Shown here: positions 25,363-34,377 of the stretch, piece after piece
Layout of the letters: each line of letters opens with the position of its first letter
How positions within the stretch are numbered: position 1 is the stretch's first letter
Assembly (NCBI RefSeq): GCF_009796765.1
Contig: NZ_CP047023.1
Span: 1,471,501 to 1,535,500, forward strand
Reading direction: 5' to 3'
DNA length: 64,000 nt
DNA from: Paraglaciecola sp. L3A3
Lineage (GTDB): Bacteria; Pseudomonadota; Gammaproteobacteria; Enterobacterales; Alteromonadaceae
The notes under the pieces: generated by a model
Database searches by the model: none
What the model was told of the DNA's origin: nothing
The model's input: only the letters and a program-made list of their open reading frames with translations
Translations under genes and position numbers: made by a program

Positions 25363-27072
25363 ATGAAAGTTGTGCAAAAACTATTAACCGTTATCTTAGT
25401 GGTGAGCGTTTTATTGACCAGTTGTTCTGGTGGATCACTTGATAGTGATTCTAATGAGGAACGGGCCAAGGTAATAGTCAATGCTGGAAGAGATCAAATC
25501 ATTAATGAACAAACTGTCATTAATCTTAATGCCCAAGCGACCGGTCAATCAGAAAATTTATCCTTTTCGTGGCGCGCCAGCCCTGCGTTAGAGATTACCC
25601 ACGATGATACAAGTACAGGTTTAGCAACTTTTACCACGCCTATTACCACTAAGACTTTAACTTATACTTTTACTTCTGTGGTGTTAGATGAGGAAGGTAA
25701 TCGTGGAACTGATGAAGTGATATTTACTATTGCACCAGTCAATGACTTGCCTACTGCCGTATTAACTGTGCCTGACTTTGCCGGTTTGTCTGCTAATCAA
25801 TTTCCTGCCGGAGAGGTCATTACTTTAAATGCCGCTAACAGCCTAGATTCGGATCCTCCGACAAATACTGCCGCTATTGCCGAATATTTATGGCAACAAA
25901 CCGCCGGTGAATCAGTATTAACAGGGGTGAATACATTAGGCGGTACTTTATCTTTTATTACTCCTATTTTAGATGAACCGAATGTGATCAGTATAAGTGT
26001 GACAGTGACAGATCAGGAAGGGGCTGTGGATACAGAAATTGTAGATTTGAATATCCAAAGTGCCAGCCAAACGCTACCGAAAATTGCAGCAGGAGTCAGT
26101 CATGAAGTGTTCTCTGGAGAATCGATTAATCTAAATGGTGTGGCAAGTACTAATATCGCAGCTTCTAGACCTCTGATTGCTAATTGGTTAAATGACTCAG
26201 AAAATGCGCCTGTGATTGACAGCAGTAATAACTTACAAACTTTTGCCATTGCACCCACTGTTTTAAGCTCTCAAGATCTGACTTTTACTTTGCAAATAGA
26301 AGATAAGCAAGGCAATCAAGTGGAAGACAGTGTGACTGTCACAATTAAACCTTTGCCGATTCAACCTTTGAACGATACTGGTGTCTCCCAACAAGCTAAT
26401 AATTCACAAGTGTTGAGTAGTTATCAGGCTGATTTTCCGGGGCAAGATGGTCAGCGAGGGCAAGATGTTATTTATCAAAATGGCATGTCTGCTAAAGCTG
26501 GAAGGGGAGAACAAGGATTTGATTTTACTAAATTAGATGTGATTGGAGATGAAGTAGACGATCCTACGCAAGATTGGAGTTGCATTAGAGATAATATTAC
26601 TGGCTTAGTTTGGGAAGTAAAAACCGCCTTTGATAGTGCCGGTTTACATACCAGTAGCAGTACAGTTAGTTGGTATGAAGAAAGTGAGGATGAAGATCTA
26701 TATTTAGGCGATGAGTTAGGTGCTAATGCCAGTTGTACCCTTGCTTTATGTAATACCAGTGCGTATATCACGGCAGTTAATACTCAAGGGTTGTGTAATT
26801 TTAGAGATTGGCGTTTACCTACCCACGAAGAATTATTATCCATCGTACATTTTGGTAAAACGTCTTCACCAACAGTTGATGAATTATATTTTCCCTACAC
26901 CACAACATCATTAGGTTCACCTGTATGGTACTGGACCCAAGACTCAAGTGCTGATGGGATGTCTGAATTAGGTGCGCAAAATGCTTGGGCGATAGATTTC
27001 ACCTCAGGTAATGATAATTTTTTGAATAAATCAACTGCAGCGCACATTCGTTTAGTTAGGGCAGGGCGATAA
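25363..27072 (+). CDS. Lipoprotein with Ig/PKD-like repeats and C-terminal DUF1566 (Lcl) domain
   Basis: Exported lipoprotein of 569 residues; the lipobox is LTSC near residue 21. Three or four beta-rich PKD/cadherin-like repeats follow (VNAGRDQIINEQTVINLNA, ATGQSENLSFSWRA; PTAVLTV; AAGVSHEVFSGESINLNG). The C-terminal ~170 residues form a DUF1566/Lcl domain (NITGLVWEVK, NFRDWRLPTHEELLSIV, HIRLVRAGR) with four cysteines that may form disulfides. DUF1566 is related in motif pattern to C-type-lectin-like/FGE folds, and its role is unknown. The next gene, one base downstream, encodes a second, single-domain DUF1566 protein, so they are co-expressed. A surface adhesion or matrix role is inference. 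Confidence 0.8.
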   Translation: MKVVQKLLTVILVVSVLLTSCSGGSLDSDSNEERAKVIVNAGRDQIINEQTVINLNAQATGQSENLSFSWRASPALEITHDDTSTGLATFTTPITTKTLTYTFTSVVLDEEGNRGTDEVIFTIAPVNDLPTAVLTVPDFAGLSANQFPAGEVITLNAANSLDSDPPTNTAAIAEYLWQQTAGESVLTGVNTLGGTLSFITPILDEPNVISISVTVTDQEGAVDTEIVDLNIQSASQTLPKIAAGVSHEVFSGESINLNGVASTNIAASRPLIANWLNDSENAPVIDSSNNLQTFAIAPTVLSSQDLTFTLQIEDKQGNQVEDSVTVTIKPLPIQPLNDTGVSQQANNSQVLSSYQADFPGQDGQRGQDVIYQNGMSAKAGRGEQGFDFTKLDVIGDEVDDPTQDWSCIRDNITGLVWEVKTAFDSAGLHTSSSTVSWYEESEDEDLYLGDELGANASCTLALCNTSAYITAVNTQGLCNFRDWRLPTHEELLSIVHFGKTSSPTVDELYFPYTTTSLGSPVWYWTQDSSADGMSELGAQNAWAIDFTSGNDNFLNKSTAAHIRLVRAGR

Positions 27073-27073
27073 T

Positions 27074-27574
27074 ATGAAGGTATTTATTTTAATTTGCTGT
27101 TTTTGGTGTTTTTCTGCCATTAGCCAAACTTGTTTGGTTGATTTTGATGAAACGGCTCAAGCACAAGAGTTTCTTGATAATGGTGACGGGACAGTTACTG
27201 ATCAGATTTTAGGGTTAACTTGGATGCGTTGTAGCTTAGGTCAGACATGGGAGAGTGAGACCTGTACTGGTGATGCCAGTGAGCTCACTTGGCAGCAAGC
27301 GTTACAAACGGCTCATGGTTATAAATATGCCGATAAATTAGGCTGGAGGGTGCCTAATGTGAAAGAGTTATCTAGCTTAACTGAACGAAAATGTGTTCGT
27401 CCTGCGATTAATGAAATTTTCTTCCCAAATACCCCGTCAGATGATTTTTGGAGTTCAACTCCTTCAGTAATCGATCCTCAGCGTTCTTGGGTGGTGGCTT
27501 TTTTTAATAGTAGTAACTCAATTAAAGAGAAGAATTTATTCGTTTTTACCCGTTTAGTACGTAATGTTGATTAA
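27074..27574 (+). CDS. Secreted DUF1566 domain protein
   Basis: Short protein of 166 residues, signal peptide ending near AISQ (~18). The rest is one DUF1566 domain: DNGDGTVTDQILGLTWMRC, GWRVPNVKELSSL, and FTRLVRNVD at the end, with paired cysteines. Its ATG begins one base after the stop of the larger DUF1566 lipoprotein, so the two are translationally linked and may form a pair. Function unknown. Confidence 0.8.
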   Translation: MKVFILICCFWCFSAISQTCLVDFDETAQAQEFLDNGDGTVTDQILGLTWMRCSLGQTWESETCTGDASELTWQQALQTAHGYKYADKLGWRVPNVKELSSLTERKCVRPAINEIFFPNTPSDDFWSSTPSVIDPQRSWVVAFFNSSNSIKEKNLFVFTRLVRNVD

Positions 27575-27674
27575 CCGATCTTTTGTTTGTCCTATCTGAT
27601 CTTATTTGCATTTTAGATTGATATTGGCACACTAGTTCTTTCTGATGTTATTACAAATTTATTCGTGGAAGTTG

Positions 27675-28445
27675 ATGCGGTTCGAATTATTCTTTTTATT
27701 CTTTTTTAGCAGCACAGTGCTGGCTAACAATAACTGTGAGGTTTCCCTCAACTTTGGCATTCTGGTGACTGATAAACAGATCCGAATCATTGATGATGGC
27801 GGCAGAACTGTATATCAAATTAATGGTAATTCACAACTTTTTGTTAAAGGTGAGTGGATTGAATTAGATCAAAAGCAAAATCAAACATTAAGCGAATTAT
27901 CGAAAGGTTTTCATAAAGTGGTGCCCAAAATGATCTTCTTAGCGAATGAGGGGGTTGAATTAGCAGTGGCCACTATAGAAAAAGTTTATGGTGGTTTAGT
28001 CAAAGATGATGCTAGCCAACAAAAACTACAGAAGTCCTTAAAACAAGTCAAAATGAGCGTTAAAGAAAAGTTTATTCAATCGAATAACCATTTTTATATG
28101 GGGCCTGGCAGGTTAGAGCAAGTGGACGATTTGGTTGATAAAGAATTAGAAGAGCAAATTGAGCAAGCTATTAATACTTCGGTTGGCGGCGTGCTGTCAG
28201 CAATTGGTGGTTTAGTGGTCAGTGAACAAACGACCGAAGAGAAAGTGGCAGCTATCGCTAAGCAGTTAGAAAATTCTGAGAATAATATCAACTCAGTAGA
28301 TGCTCCCCCGCTGGATATGTTAAAACATAAAGCTAGATGGTTTTGTAAAAAATTCAAGCAGTTAGATGGTATTGAAGAAGAACTTAAATCTTCGATTAGT
28401 GAATTAAATCCCTATGATGTATTAACTACTGGCAGGGCTTGGTAA
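27675..28445 (+). CDS. YggN/DUF2884 family periplasmic protein
   Basis: Predicted exported protein of ~256 residues. The signal peptide ends near VLANNN, and the mature start NCEVSLNFGILV, YQINGNSQLFVKGEWIELDQKQ and the later LSKGFHKVVP are characteristic of the DUF2884 (E. coli YggN) family, whose function is unknown. The open frame extends to an ATG at 27645, but the ATG at 27675 has GGAAG upstream and leads directly into the signal peptide. It ends five bases before the convergent AhpA/YtjB-like gene, with no terminator between. Confidence 0.82.
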   Translation: MRFELFFLFFFSSTVLANNNCEVSLNFGILVTDKQIRIIDDGGRTVYQINGNSQLFVKGEWIELDQKQNQTLSELSKGFHKVVPKMIFLANEGVELAVATIEKVYGGLVKDDASQQKLQKSLKQVKMSVKEKFIQSNNHFYMGPGRLEQVDDLVDKELEEQIEQAINTSVGGVLSAIGGLVVSEQTTEEKVAAIAKQLENSENNINSVDAPPLDMLKHKARWFCKKFKQLDGIEEELKSSISELNPYDVLTTGRAW

Positions 28446-28450
28446 TACAG

Positions 28451-29050
28451 TTATTTGTGTGCCATTCTGTATCTAAATTTATAGAACACTCTGGCAATTA
28501 ATATTCCTCCCACCCCAGCTAATAACATTAAGACGATTAGTTGTTGATATAATTGCAGCTGATATTCACTGTGGTACTTCATTACTTCTTCTTCTTTTAA
28601 CATAATACGTAAATAACCAATCAACTCGTCTTGGTATTTTATCTTCTTCACGAAAACTAAAGGCGTAGCTGAATTTAATTTATAGATGGCAACAACAGAA
28701 GTTGCTATTTTATTGTTAGCTAATATTGTGCCTTTGTTGTCATAAATTGAAGCGGATAACACATGCGGATCTTCACCAATAAATGCTAATTGTTGAGTTA
28801 ACTTTTTTGAGTCATTTTTTCTGATTGCTTCGACTAAAATATGGGCAGCCAAATTGGACAAACTCTGGCCTAATTGATTGGCTTGCTTTTTATGCCAGTT
28901 TGCCGCTTGTTCTGAATTGAGTAGCCAGAGGTTTGTGCAAATAATTATCGCTAGTAAAACTAAAGACAAGTTGCCAATTCTTTTAAACACAGAATATTTG
29001 CTTTGTGCAGTTAAAGGGGCGATAAGTGATGATGTTCTAATATTTTCCAT
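28451..29050 (-). CDS. AhpA/YtjB (SMP) family membrane protein
   Basis: Inner-membrane protein of 199 residues with a helix at ~28-47 (SLVLLAIIICTNLWLL), a periplasmic domain of about 125 residues, and a second helix near the C-terminus (LIVLMLLAGVGGILIARVFY). This two-helix sensor-like layout and HILVEAIRKND, ASIYDNKGTILA, and LRIMLKEEEVM match the family of E. coli YtjB and the haemolysin regulator AhpA (PF10144). Molecular function is poorly known. No clear ribosome-binding site is seen before the ATG. Confidence 0.8.
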   Translation of the reverse strand: MENIRTSSLIAPLTAQSKYSVFKRIGNLSLVLLAIIICTNLWLLNSEQAANWHKKQANQLGQSLSNLAAHILVEAIRKNDSKKLTQQLAFIGEDPHVLSASIYDNKGTILANNKIATSVVAIYKLNSATPLVFVKKIKYQDELIGYLRIMLKEEEVMKYHSEYQLQLYQQLIVLMLLAGVGGILIARVFYKFRYRMAHK

Positions 29051-29208
29051 AGTGGAACAATATGACAGAACAGAGGTTTTTCCAAGTGAAGAAATATGCT
29101 TTAAATATTTAGTTAGGTTTTATTATAAACTTTAGGTTAAAAATGTTGAAAATAATGTGATTATCACCATATATAAGCAGCGTGAATTTTGGCCATTATA
29201 GGATTGCT

Positions 29209-30135
29209 ATGATTTCAGTAAAAAACTTATTTAAGTCATTTGGCAGTTATACCGCTGTTGATGATCTATCTTTCGACATAAAACCTGGTGATGTAGTAGG
29301 CTTTTTAGGGCCAAACGGTGCAGGTAAGTCAACCACCATGAAAATGTTAACTGGTTTCCTCCCACCTACCAAAGGTGATATCACAATATTTGCTCAAACC
29401 TTTGAAAACTCCTCAATGGACATTAAAAAGAGAATAGGTTATTTGCCTGAAGGGGCTCCAGCTTATGGAGATATGACTCCTTTACAGTTTCTGACTTTTA
29501 TTGCTCAAGTACGAGGATTTAAAGGAAAAGAAAAAGACGCGCGTATTGAGGATGTAGTTAGGCAAGTTGAACTACAAGAGGTATTAGATAAACCCATAGA
29601 AAATTTATCAAAAGGTTTCAAGCGCAGAGTGGGATTAGCCCAAGCATTAATTCATGACCCAGACATCTTAATTTTAGATGAACCAACTGATGGCTTAGAT
29701 CCAAACCAAAAACACCACGTACGTGAACTGATTAAAAATTTATCAAAAGATAAAATTGTGATTATTTCTACTCATATTTTAGAAGAAGTGGCCGCCGTGT
29801 GTAATCGGGTAATGATCATTGCTAAAGGTAAATTGTTATTTAGTGATACACCAGATGCTCTGAATAGATTATCTAAATATTATGGCGCAGTGACACTACA
29901 TTTTAGTTATCGAGCCGATGCTTCAGAACTGGGTGAGTTAGAAGGTGTTGCTGAAATGGAAGAAGACTTTGAAACTGGCCGTGTGACGTTATTTCCTAAG
30001 CCAGGCGCAGATATATTACATCTAGTCACTGCTCATGCTCAGCGTTGTAAATTACCTGTAGATAGCTTGTTTGTAGAGCAAGGTCGTTTAGATGATGTCT
30101 TTAGACAAATTACACAGGAGGAATCTAATGGGTAA
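29209..30135 (+). CDS. ABC transporter ATP-binding protein, GldA-like
   Basis: ATPase of 308 residues, first gene of a four-gene operon. Walker A GPNGAGKSTT (~37), signature LSKGFKRRVGLAQA, and Walker B ILILDEPTDGLDP followed by the His switch STHILEE are all intact. The long C-terminal tail is typical of the GldA/CcmA-type exporters of the ABC-2 class. A GTG at 29182 also opens the frame, but the ATG at 29209 has AGGA upstream and gives the standard MISVKNLFKSFG start. Its last eight bases overlap the permease gene. Bacteroidetes homologues serve gliding motility, but here the role is unknown. Confidence 0.88.
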   Translation: MISVKNLFKSFGSYTAVDDLSFDIKPGDVVGFLGPNGAGKSTTMKMLTGFLPPTKGDITIFAQTFENSSMDIKKRIGYLPEGAPAYGDMTPLQFLTFIAQVRGFKGKEKDARIEDVVRQVELQEVLDKPIENLSKGFKRRVGLAQALIHDPDILILDEPTDGLDPNQKHHVRELIKNLSKDKIVIISTHILEEVAAVCNRVMIIAKGKLLFSDTPDALNRLSKYYGAVTLHFSYRADASELGELEGVAEMEEDFETGRVTLFPKPGADILHLVTAHAQRCKLPVDSLFVEQGRLDDVFRQITQEESNG

Positions 30136-30862
30136 TATTGGTATTTTATTTAAGCGAGAATTTTCGAGCTTTTTTGCCTCACCTGTCGCATATGTTTTTA
30201 TTGGTATATTTTTAATTTTATCAGGTGTATTTGCCTTTTTTATTGGTGGACTTTATGAAAGAGGTCAAGCTGATTTATTGCCATTCTTTAATTTCCATCC
30301 TTGGCTATATTTGTTTTTAGTGCCAGCGATTGCAATGCGCAGTTGGTCTGAAGAACGTAAAAGTGGCAGCATTGAGCTATTGATGACCCTACCTATCAGT
30401 ATTTGGCAAGCTATGCTGGCGAAACACTTAGCTGCATGGGCTGTATTAGGCTTGTCTCTGTTATTAACCTTTCCCTTATGGCTAACTGTGAATTATTTAG
30501 GAGATCCTGATAACGGTATCATTGTGGCAGCGTATATAGGAAGTTGGTTAATGTCTGGCGCCTTTTTATCCATTGGTTTATGTATGTCCGCGGTGACTAA
30601 AAATCAGGTTATCGCCTTTATTTTATCTGTGGTGGTGTGTTTCTTATTTGTGGTTAGTGGCAGCAATATTGTATTAGATGCCTTTAAAGCTTGGGCACCT
30701 AATATAGTAATAGATACAGTGGCGTCATTTAGCTTTTTAACTCACTTTGAAGCTATGGCCAAAGGTGTGATTGCTTTAGATGACCTCGGATATTTTTTAT
30801 TAGTCACAGTTTGCTGGTTATTTGCCGGTTTAGTATTAATTGAACAAAAGAAGGCTGACTAG
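30128..30862 (+). CDS. ABC-2 type permease, GldF-like
   Basis: Integral membrane protein of 244 residues with six predicted helices. MGNIGILFKREFSSFFASPVAYVFIGIF and the WSEERKSGSIELLMTLPIS segment are signatures of GldF-type permeases. A strong AGGAGG seven bases before the ATG at 30128 decides the start, although the frame is open from 30092. The start overlaps the stop of the ATPase gene, and the next gene follows after two bases. Confidence 0.88.
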   Translation: MGNIGILFKREFSSFFASPVAYVFIGIFLILSGVFAFFIGGLYERGQADLLPFFNFHPWLYLFLVPAIAMRSWSEERKSGSIELLMTLPISIWQAMLAKHLAAWAVLGLSLLLTFPLWLTVNYLGDPDNGIIVAAYIGSWLMSGAFLSIGLCMSAVTKNQVIAFILSVVVCFLFVVSGSNIVLDAFKAWAPNIVIDTVASFSFLTHFEAMAKGVIALDDLGYFLLVTVCWLFAGLVLIEQKKAD

Positions 30863-30864
30863 TC

Positions 30865-32748
30865 ATGTTAAAAAATACCCAAAGCAAATTGACTTCTTCT
30901 CTTAGTTTATTGCTGGTGGCAATTTTATTTTTTGTCCTAGTTTTTATCAACAACCAACTTTTATCATCGGTGCGTTTAGACCTTACCGAAAACCAAGTTT
31001 ATTCCTTGTCTGAAGGCAGTAAACAAGTGTTAAAAGAAATTGATGAACCAATAAATTTGTACTTCTTCTTTTCTGATAAAGCCTCAAAAAACATGACCAG
31101 CTTACGTAATTATGCCAATCGTGTTGAAAGTTTATTAACCGAATACGAAACCTTAGCTGAAGGTAAATTAAAACTACAAGTGTTAGATCCTGTAGCTTTT
31201 TCAGAACAGGAGGATCAGGCCAGTCAATTTGGTTTAACTGCGGCAAATATTGGTGCTGCGGGTGAAGCTGTTTATATGGGCTTAGCAGCGACTAACGCTT
31301 TAGATGAACAAAAAGTCATTGCATTTTTTGATCCTCAAAAAGAAAGTTTTTTGGAATACGACATCAGTAAATTAATCCATCAATTGAGTGAACCTGAATC
31401 TGTTAAATTGACATTGATCACGGATTTACCTATTAGTGGTGGGCAAAATCCGATGACAGGACAAGCTGATCCTGAATGGACTTTTTATAGCCAGCTACAA
31501 CAATTGTATTCAGTAGAAACCTTAGGCAGTGACACTACCCACTTACCTGAAGATACAGATGTGTTGTTACTGATCCATCCACAAAACTATAGCGAAAACT
31601 TGTTATATGAGATTGATCAATATGCCTTACAAGGTGGAAAAGTTTTAACTTTTGTTGACCCGCACAATGAATCTGATCAAATGGCAATGATGACAGGCTT
31701 AATGGAGGGGGCTAATAGCTCAAGTTTATATCAGTTATTTAATGCTTGGGGCATAGAGTTTGATACATCCAAAGTATTATTGGATGCAATGGCTGGATTA
31801 GATATTCGCACCCCAACAGGCGATGTTGCTAGGCATTTTGGTTTTGTTGGTTTTAATGCTGAACAACTAGACCGCGAAGATATTGTCAGTGCTAATTTAG
31901 AGTTGTTAAATGGCGCTTCTTTTGGTGTCTTAACTAAATTAAAAGGCAGCCAGTCAAATTGGCAACCTCTTATAAAATCCACTGTAAACTCTGATTTAAT
32001 TGATACTAACCTTTACGCACAAACTAGAGATCCCCTAGAGTTGTCTAAGGTTTACCAAACCAGTAATACACAACACGTATTAGCGGCGAGAGTTTTGGGT
32101 AAAGCGAGTAGTGCTTTTGCTGAAGCTCCAGAAGGCAGTGATAATTCTAATTATATAGATTCTACCAATAAGTTAAATGTGATGGTGGTGGCCGATACAG
32201 ACATGTTGGCAGATAGATTTTGGGTTCAACAATCTAACTTCTTTGGTCAAATGATTGCCACGCCTTTTGCTAACAATGGTGATTTTATTACCAATGCAGT
32301 AGAAAACATGGGCGGTAGTGATGCTTTGATTAGTATTAGAAGTAGAGGCACATTTGCTCGTCCATTTACTAAAGTCGATGAGTTAACTGTGGTGGCTGAA
32401 CAAAAATTCAGAGAACAAGAACAGTTATTACAACAGCAATTGGATGAAACAGAACAACAGTTGATGCAATTACAAGGTCAGCAAGGAGAAGATGGCTCCC
32501 TGGTGATTTCTCCACAACAGCAGGTGGCTATAGACCAGTTTATGCAAAAAAGGGTGTCTATACGTAAGTCTTTACGTGAAGTGAGACACCAATTAGACAA
32601 AGATATAGAAGGTTTAGGCAATGTGTTAAAGCTATTAAACATCGCCGTGGCTCCCCTGTGTTTGATTTTATTGTTAGCTTTATTACGTGCACTGTTTAGA
32701 ACCAAGCCTAAAAAGGCTAAGGTGAAAAAAGAAGGGGTAAGTGCATGA
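30865..32748 (+). CDS. GldG-like auxiliary protein of the ABC transporter
   Basis: Membrane protein of 627 residues. An N-terminal helix (SLSLLLVAILFFVLVFINNQ) is followed by RLDLTENQVYSLSEGSKQVLKEI, the conserved start of the large periplasmic GldG/DUF7088-like domain, then a Gln/Glu-rich coiled coil (~515-575; EQLLQQQLDETEQQLMQLQG) and a last helix with a Lys-rich tail. This is the usual partner of GldA/GldF permeases outside Bacteroidetes. ATGA coupling joins it to the following gene. Confidence 0.85.
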   Translation: MLKNTQSKLTSSLSLLLVAILFFVLVFINNQLLSSVRLDLTENQVYSLSEGSKQVLKEIDEPINLYFFFSDKASKNMTSLRNYANRVESLLTEYETLAEGKLKLQVLDPVAFSEQEDQASQFGLTAANIGAAGEAVYMGLAATNALDEQKVIAFFDPQKESFLEYDISKLIHQLSEPESVKLTLITDLPISGGQNPMTGQADPEWTFYSQLQQLYSVETLGSDTTHLPEDTDVLLLIHPQNYSENLLYEIDQYALQGGKVLTFVDPHNESDQMAMMTGLMEGANSSSLYQLFNAWGIEFDTSKVLLDAMAGLDIRTPTGDVARHFGFVGFNAEQLDREDIVSANLELLNGASFGVLTKLKGSQSNWQPLIKSTVNSDLIDTNLYAQTRDPLELSKVYQTSNTQHVLAARVLGKASSAFAEAPEGSDNSNYIDSTNKLNVMVVADTDMLADRFWVQQSNFFGQMIATPFANNGDFITNAVENMGGSDALISIRSRGTFARPFTKVDELTVVAEQKFREQEQLLQQQLDETEQQLMQLQGQQGEDGSLVISPQQQVAIDQFMQKRVSIRKSLREVRHQLDKDIEGLGNVLKLLNIAVAPLCLILLLALLRALFRTKPKKAKVKKEGVSA

Positions 32749-33767
32749 ATAAGCAGTTATCAGTTCTAAGTTTATTGTTATTGATTGCTATTGGAGTCGG
32801 TGTTTGGATACTGCAAAAGCCAAGTTATAGCGAATTTGAGTCTGAATTATTGTTTGCTGATTTAAGTTCTGTTGCCGCTGATGTTGATAGTGTGATGATA
32901 GAAAATAGCAGTGGTACCTTATTTAAAGCGGTGAAGTCTGAAGATACCTGGTTGGCTGAGTTGGGGTATACGGGGCAATTATATCCTGTTGATAAACGCA
33001 AATTAGCCAACCTTATTAACACATTAATGCAGGCTAAATTAATTGAAGCAAAAACCAAACTAAAACAAAATCATGGACGTTTAGGACTGCAAGGTATAAA
33101 CCAAGAAGATAGTTTAGCTAGGTTGGTGACTATCGCTATAGGTACTAAAACTTGGCAGGTGTTAATCGGTAATCAAGTTAATCTTGGTGAAGGCAACTAT
33201 GTACGCTTACCTAATGAAAATCAAAGTTGGCGATTAGATAAAAATATTAACTTGCCGATTGATCAATTTAGTTGGTTTAAACACCCGATTTTACCTTACA
33301 AAAGCGAAGATATTGTTAGTGTTTCTAGAGTTGATAAACACAATTGGAGCATGCTTTATAACGATGATATTGCAGAGTTTACTTTGGAGCAGTTACCTGA
33401 TGGCCGCACATTACAATATGACGGTGTGTTAACTGGATTTGTCTCTAGTCTAACCAACATTGATTATCAAGAAATAATATCTGCTGATGAATATTTCATT
33501 CAGTCCTTAGAGAGGGAAACTGAACTTAATCTGGTGACAAAGCAGAATGTCCAATTCAAGCTGATTGTCAGTAAAGCCAAAGATATTTATTACCTTAATT
33601 TTTCCTCTGATAATGCTCAGGAATATTGGCAAAATTACTACTATCAAGTTTCAACATTTTCTGCCCAGCAGTTAAATAAACAAGTTGAAGACTTTTTGGC
33701 TGAAGTTACTCAGAGTATTGATGACAATGTGGATGCTTTTGTGGAAGAAGGTGCCCCAGAAAATTAA
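32745..33767 (+). CDS. DUF4340 domain protein of the Gld-like ABC operon
   Basis: Protein of 340 residues with one N-terminal helix (SVLSLLLLIAIGVGVWIL) and a periplasmic DUF4340 domain (DTWLAELGYTGQLYPVDKRKLANLINTL, TWQVLIGNQV, LPIDQFSWFKHPIL). It overlaps the GldG-like stop codon by four bases (ATGA). DUF4340 proteins regularly end such operons and are thought to act with GldG in the periplasm; the substrate is unknown. Confidence 0.83.
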   Translation: MNKQLSVLSLLLLIAIGVGVWILQKPSYSEFESELLFADLSSVAADVDSVMIENSSGTLFKAVKSEDTWLAELGYTGQLYPVDKRKLANLINTLMQAKLIEAKTKLKQNHGRLGLQGINQEDSLARLVTIAIGTKTWQVLIGNQVNLGEGNYVRLPNENQSWRLDKNINLPIDQFSWFKHPILPYKSEDIVSVSRVDKHNWSMLYNDDIAEFTLEQLPDGRTLQYDGVLTGFVSSLTNIDYQEIISADEYFIQSLERETELNLVTKQNVQFKLIVSKAKDIYYLNFSSDNAQEYWQNYYYQVSTFSAQQLNKQVEDFLAEVTQSIDDNVDAFVEEGAPEN

Positions 33768-33791
33768 TAATGAAGTCCCACCAATTCATAG

Positions 33792-33829
33792 GCCACGTAT
33801 TTTTCTGTTGAGAATTACGTGGCTTTTTT
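33792..33829. terminator. Bidirectional terminator between the ABC operon and the DUF1415 gene
   Basis: GCCACGTA and TACGTGGC form an 8-bp stem with a 16-base loop followed by six Ts. The right arm overlaps the stop codon of the convergent DUF1415 gene. Confidence 0.8.
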
Positions 33830-34375
33830 GTGTAATAATGCTTTTAATTTATCAACACCTAACTTGCGGGCTTTATTTATATTATTGGCCGGAATATTCT
33901 CAGGGTTAGGATAACGTTTAAGTACTTGTTCGATACTTGATTCACGCAATATATGCAGAATAGGGAAGGGGGAGCGATTGGTATAGTTGGCCGGATCCGT
34001 GTCAGTTTCACCTGCAAAACAATAATCTGGGTGGAATGTAGCTAGCTGGTAAATGCCACTATAGCCACCTTGGGCGACTAATCCATTGGCATATTCCACT
34101 AAGTCTAAATAATCATCAAAGTCGCTAAAACCTTGAGAGAAAATCAACAAGCTAGTTTGTATTTCTGGTTGTTGATCTAATAAAGTGAACTGATTGATAA
34201 GGTGTTCTAAAGCTTGATTGATACTTTTGCTGTCACTGACCGAATAATTAATGGTTAGTTGTTCCATTTCTTTTTTGGCAAAAGGGCAAAAGTTTAGGCC
34301 AATAATTACGGTATTGATCCAGTGTTTAACTAGAACAATAAAATGCTCATCGGCTAATTGATAATTATCACTCAT
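33815..34375 (-). CDS. DUF1415 family protein
   Basis: Cytosolic protein of 186 residues, function unknown. HWINTVIIGLNFCPFAKKEM near the N-terminus, with its conserved Cys, and YQLATFHPDYCFAGETDTDPANYTNRSPFP are the DUF1415 signatures. The open frame reaches to 34471 inside folD, but the ATG at 34375 leads directly into MSDNYQLADEHF. It begins two bases after the folD stop, so the two are co-transcribed. Confidence 0.85.
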   Translation of the reverse strand: MSDNYQLADEHFIVLVKHWINTVIIGLNFCPFAKKEMEQLTINYSVSDSKSINQALEHLINQFTLLDQQPEIQTSLLIFSQGFSDFDDYLDLVEYANGLVAQGGYSGIYQLATFHPDYCFAGETDTDPANYTNRSPFPILHILRESSIEQVLKRYPNPENIPANNINKARKLGVDKLKALLHKKAT

Positions 34376-34377
34376 AA

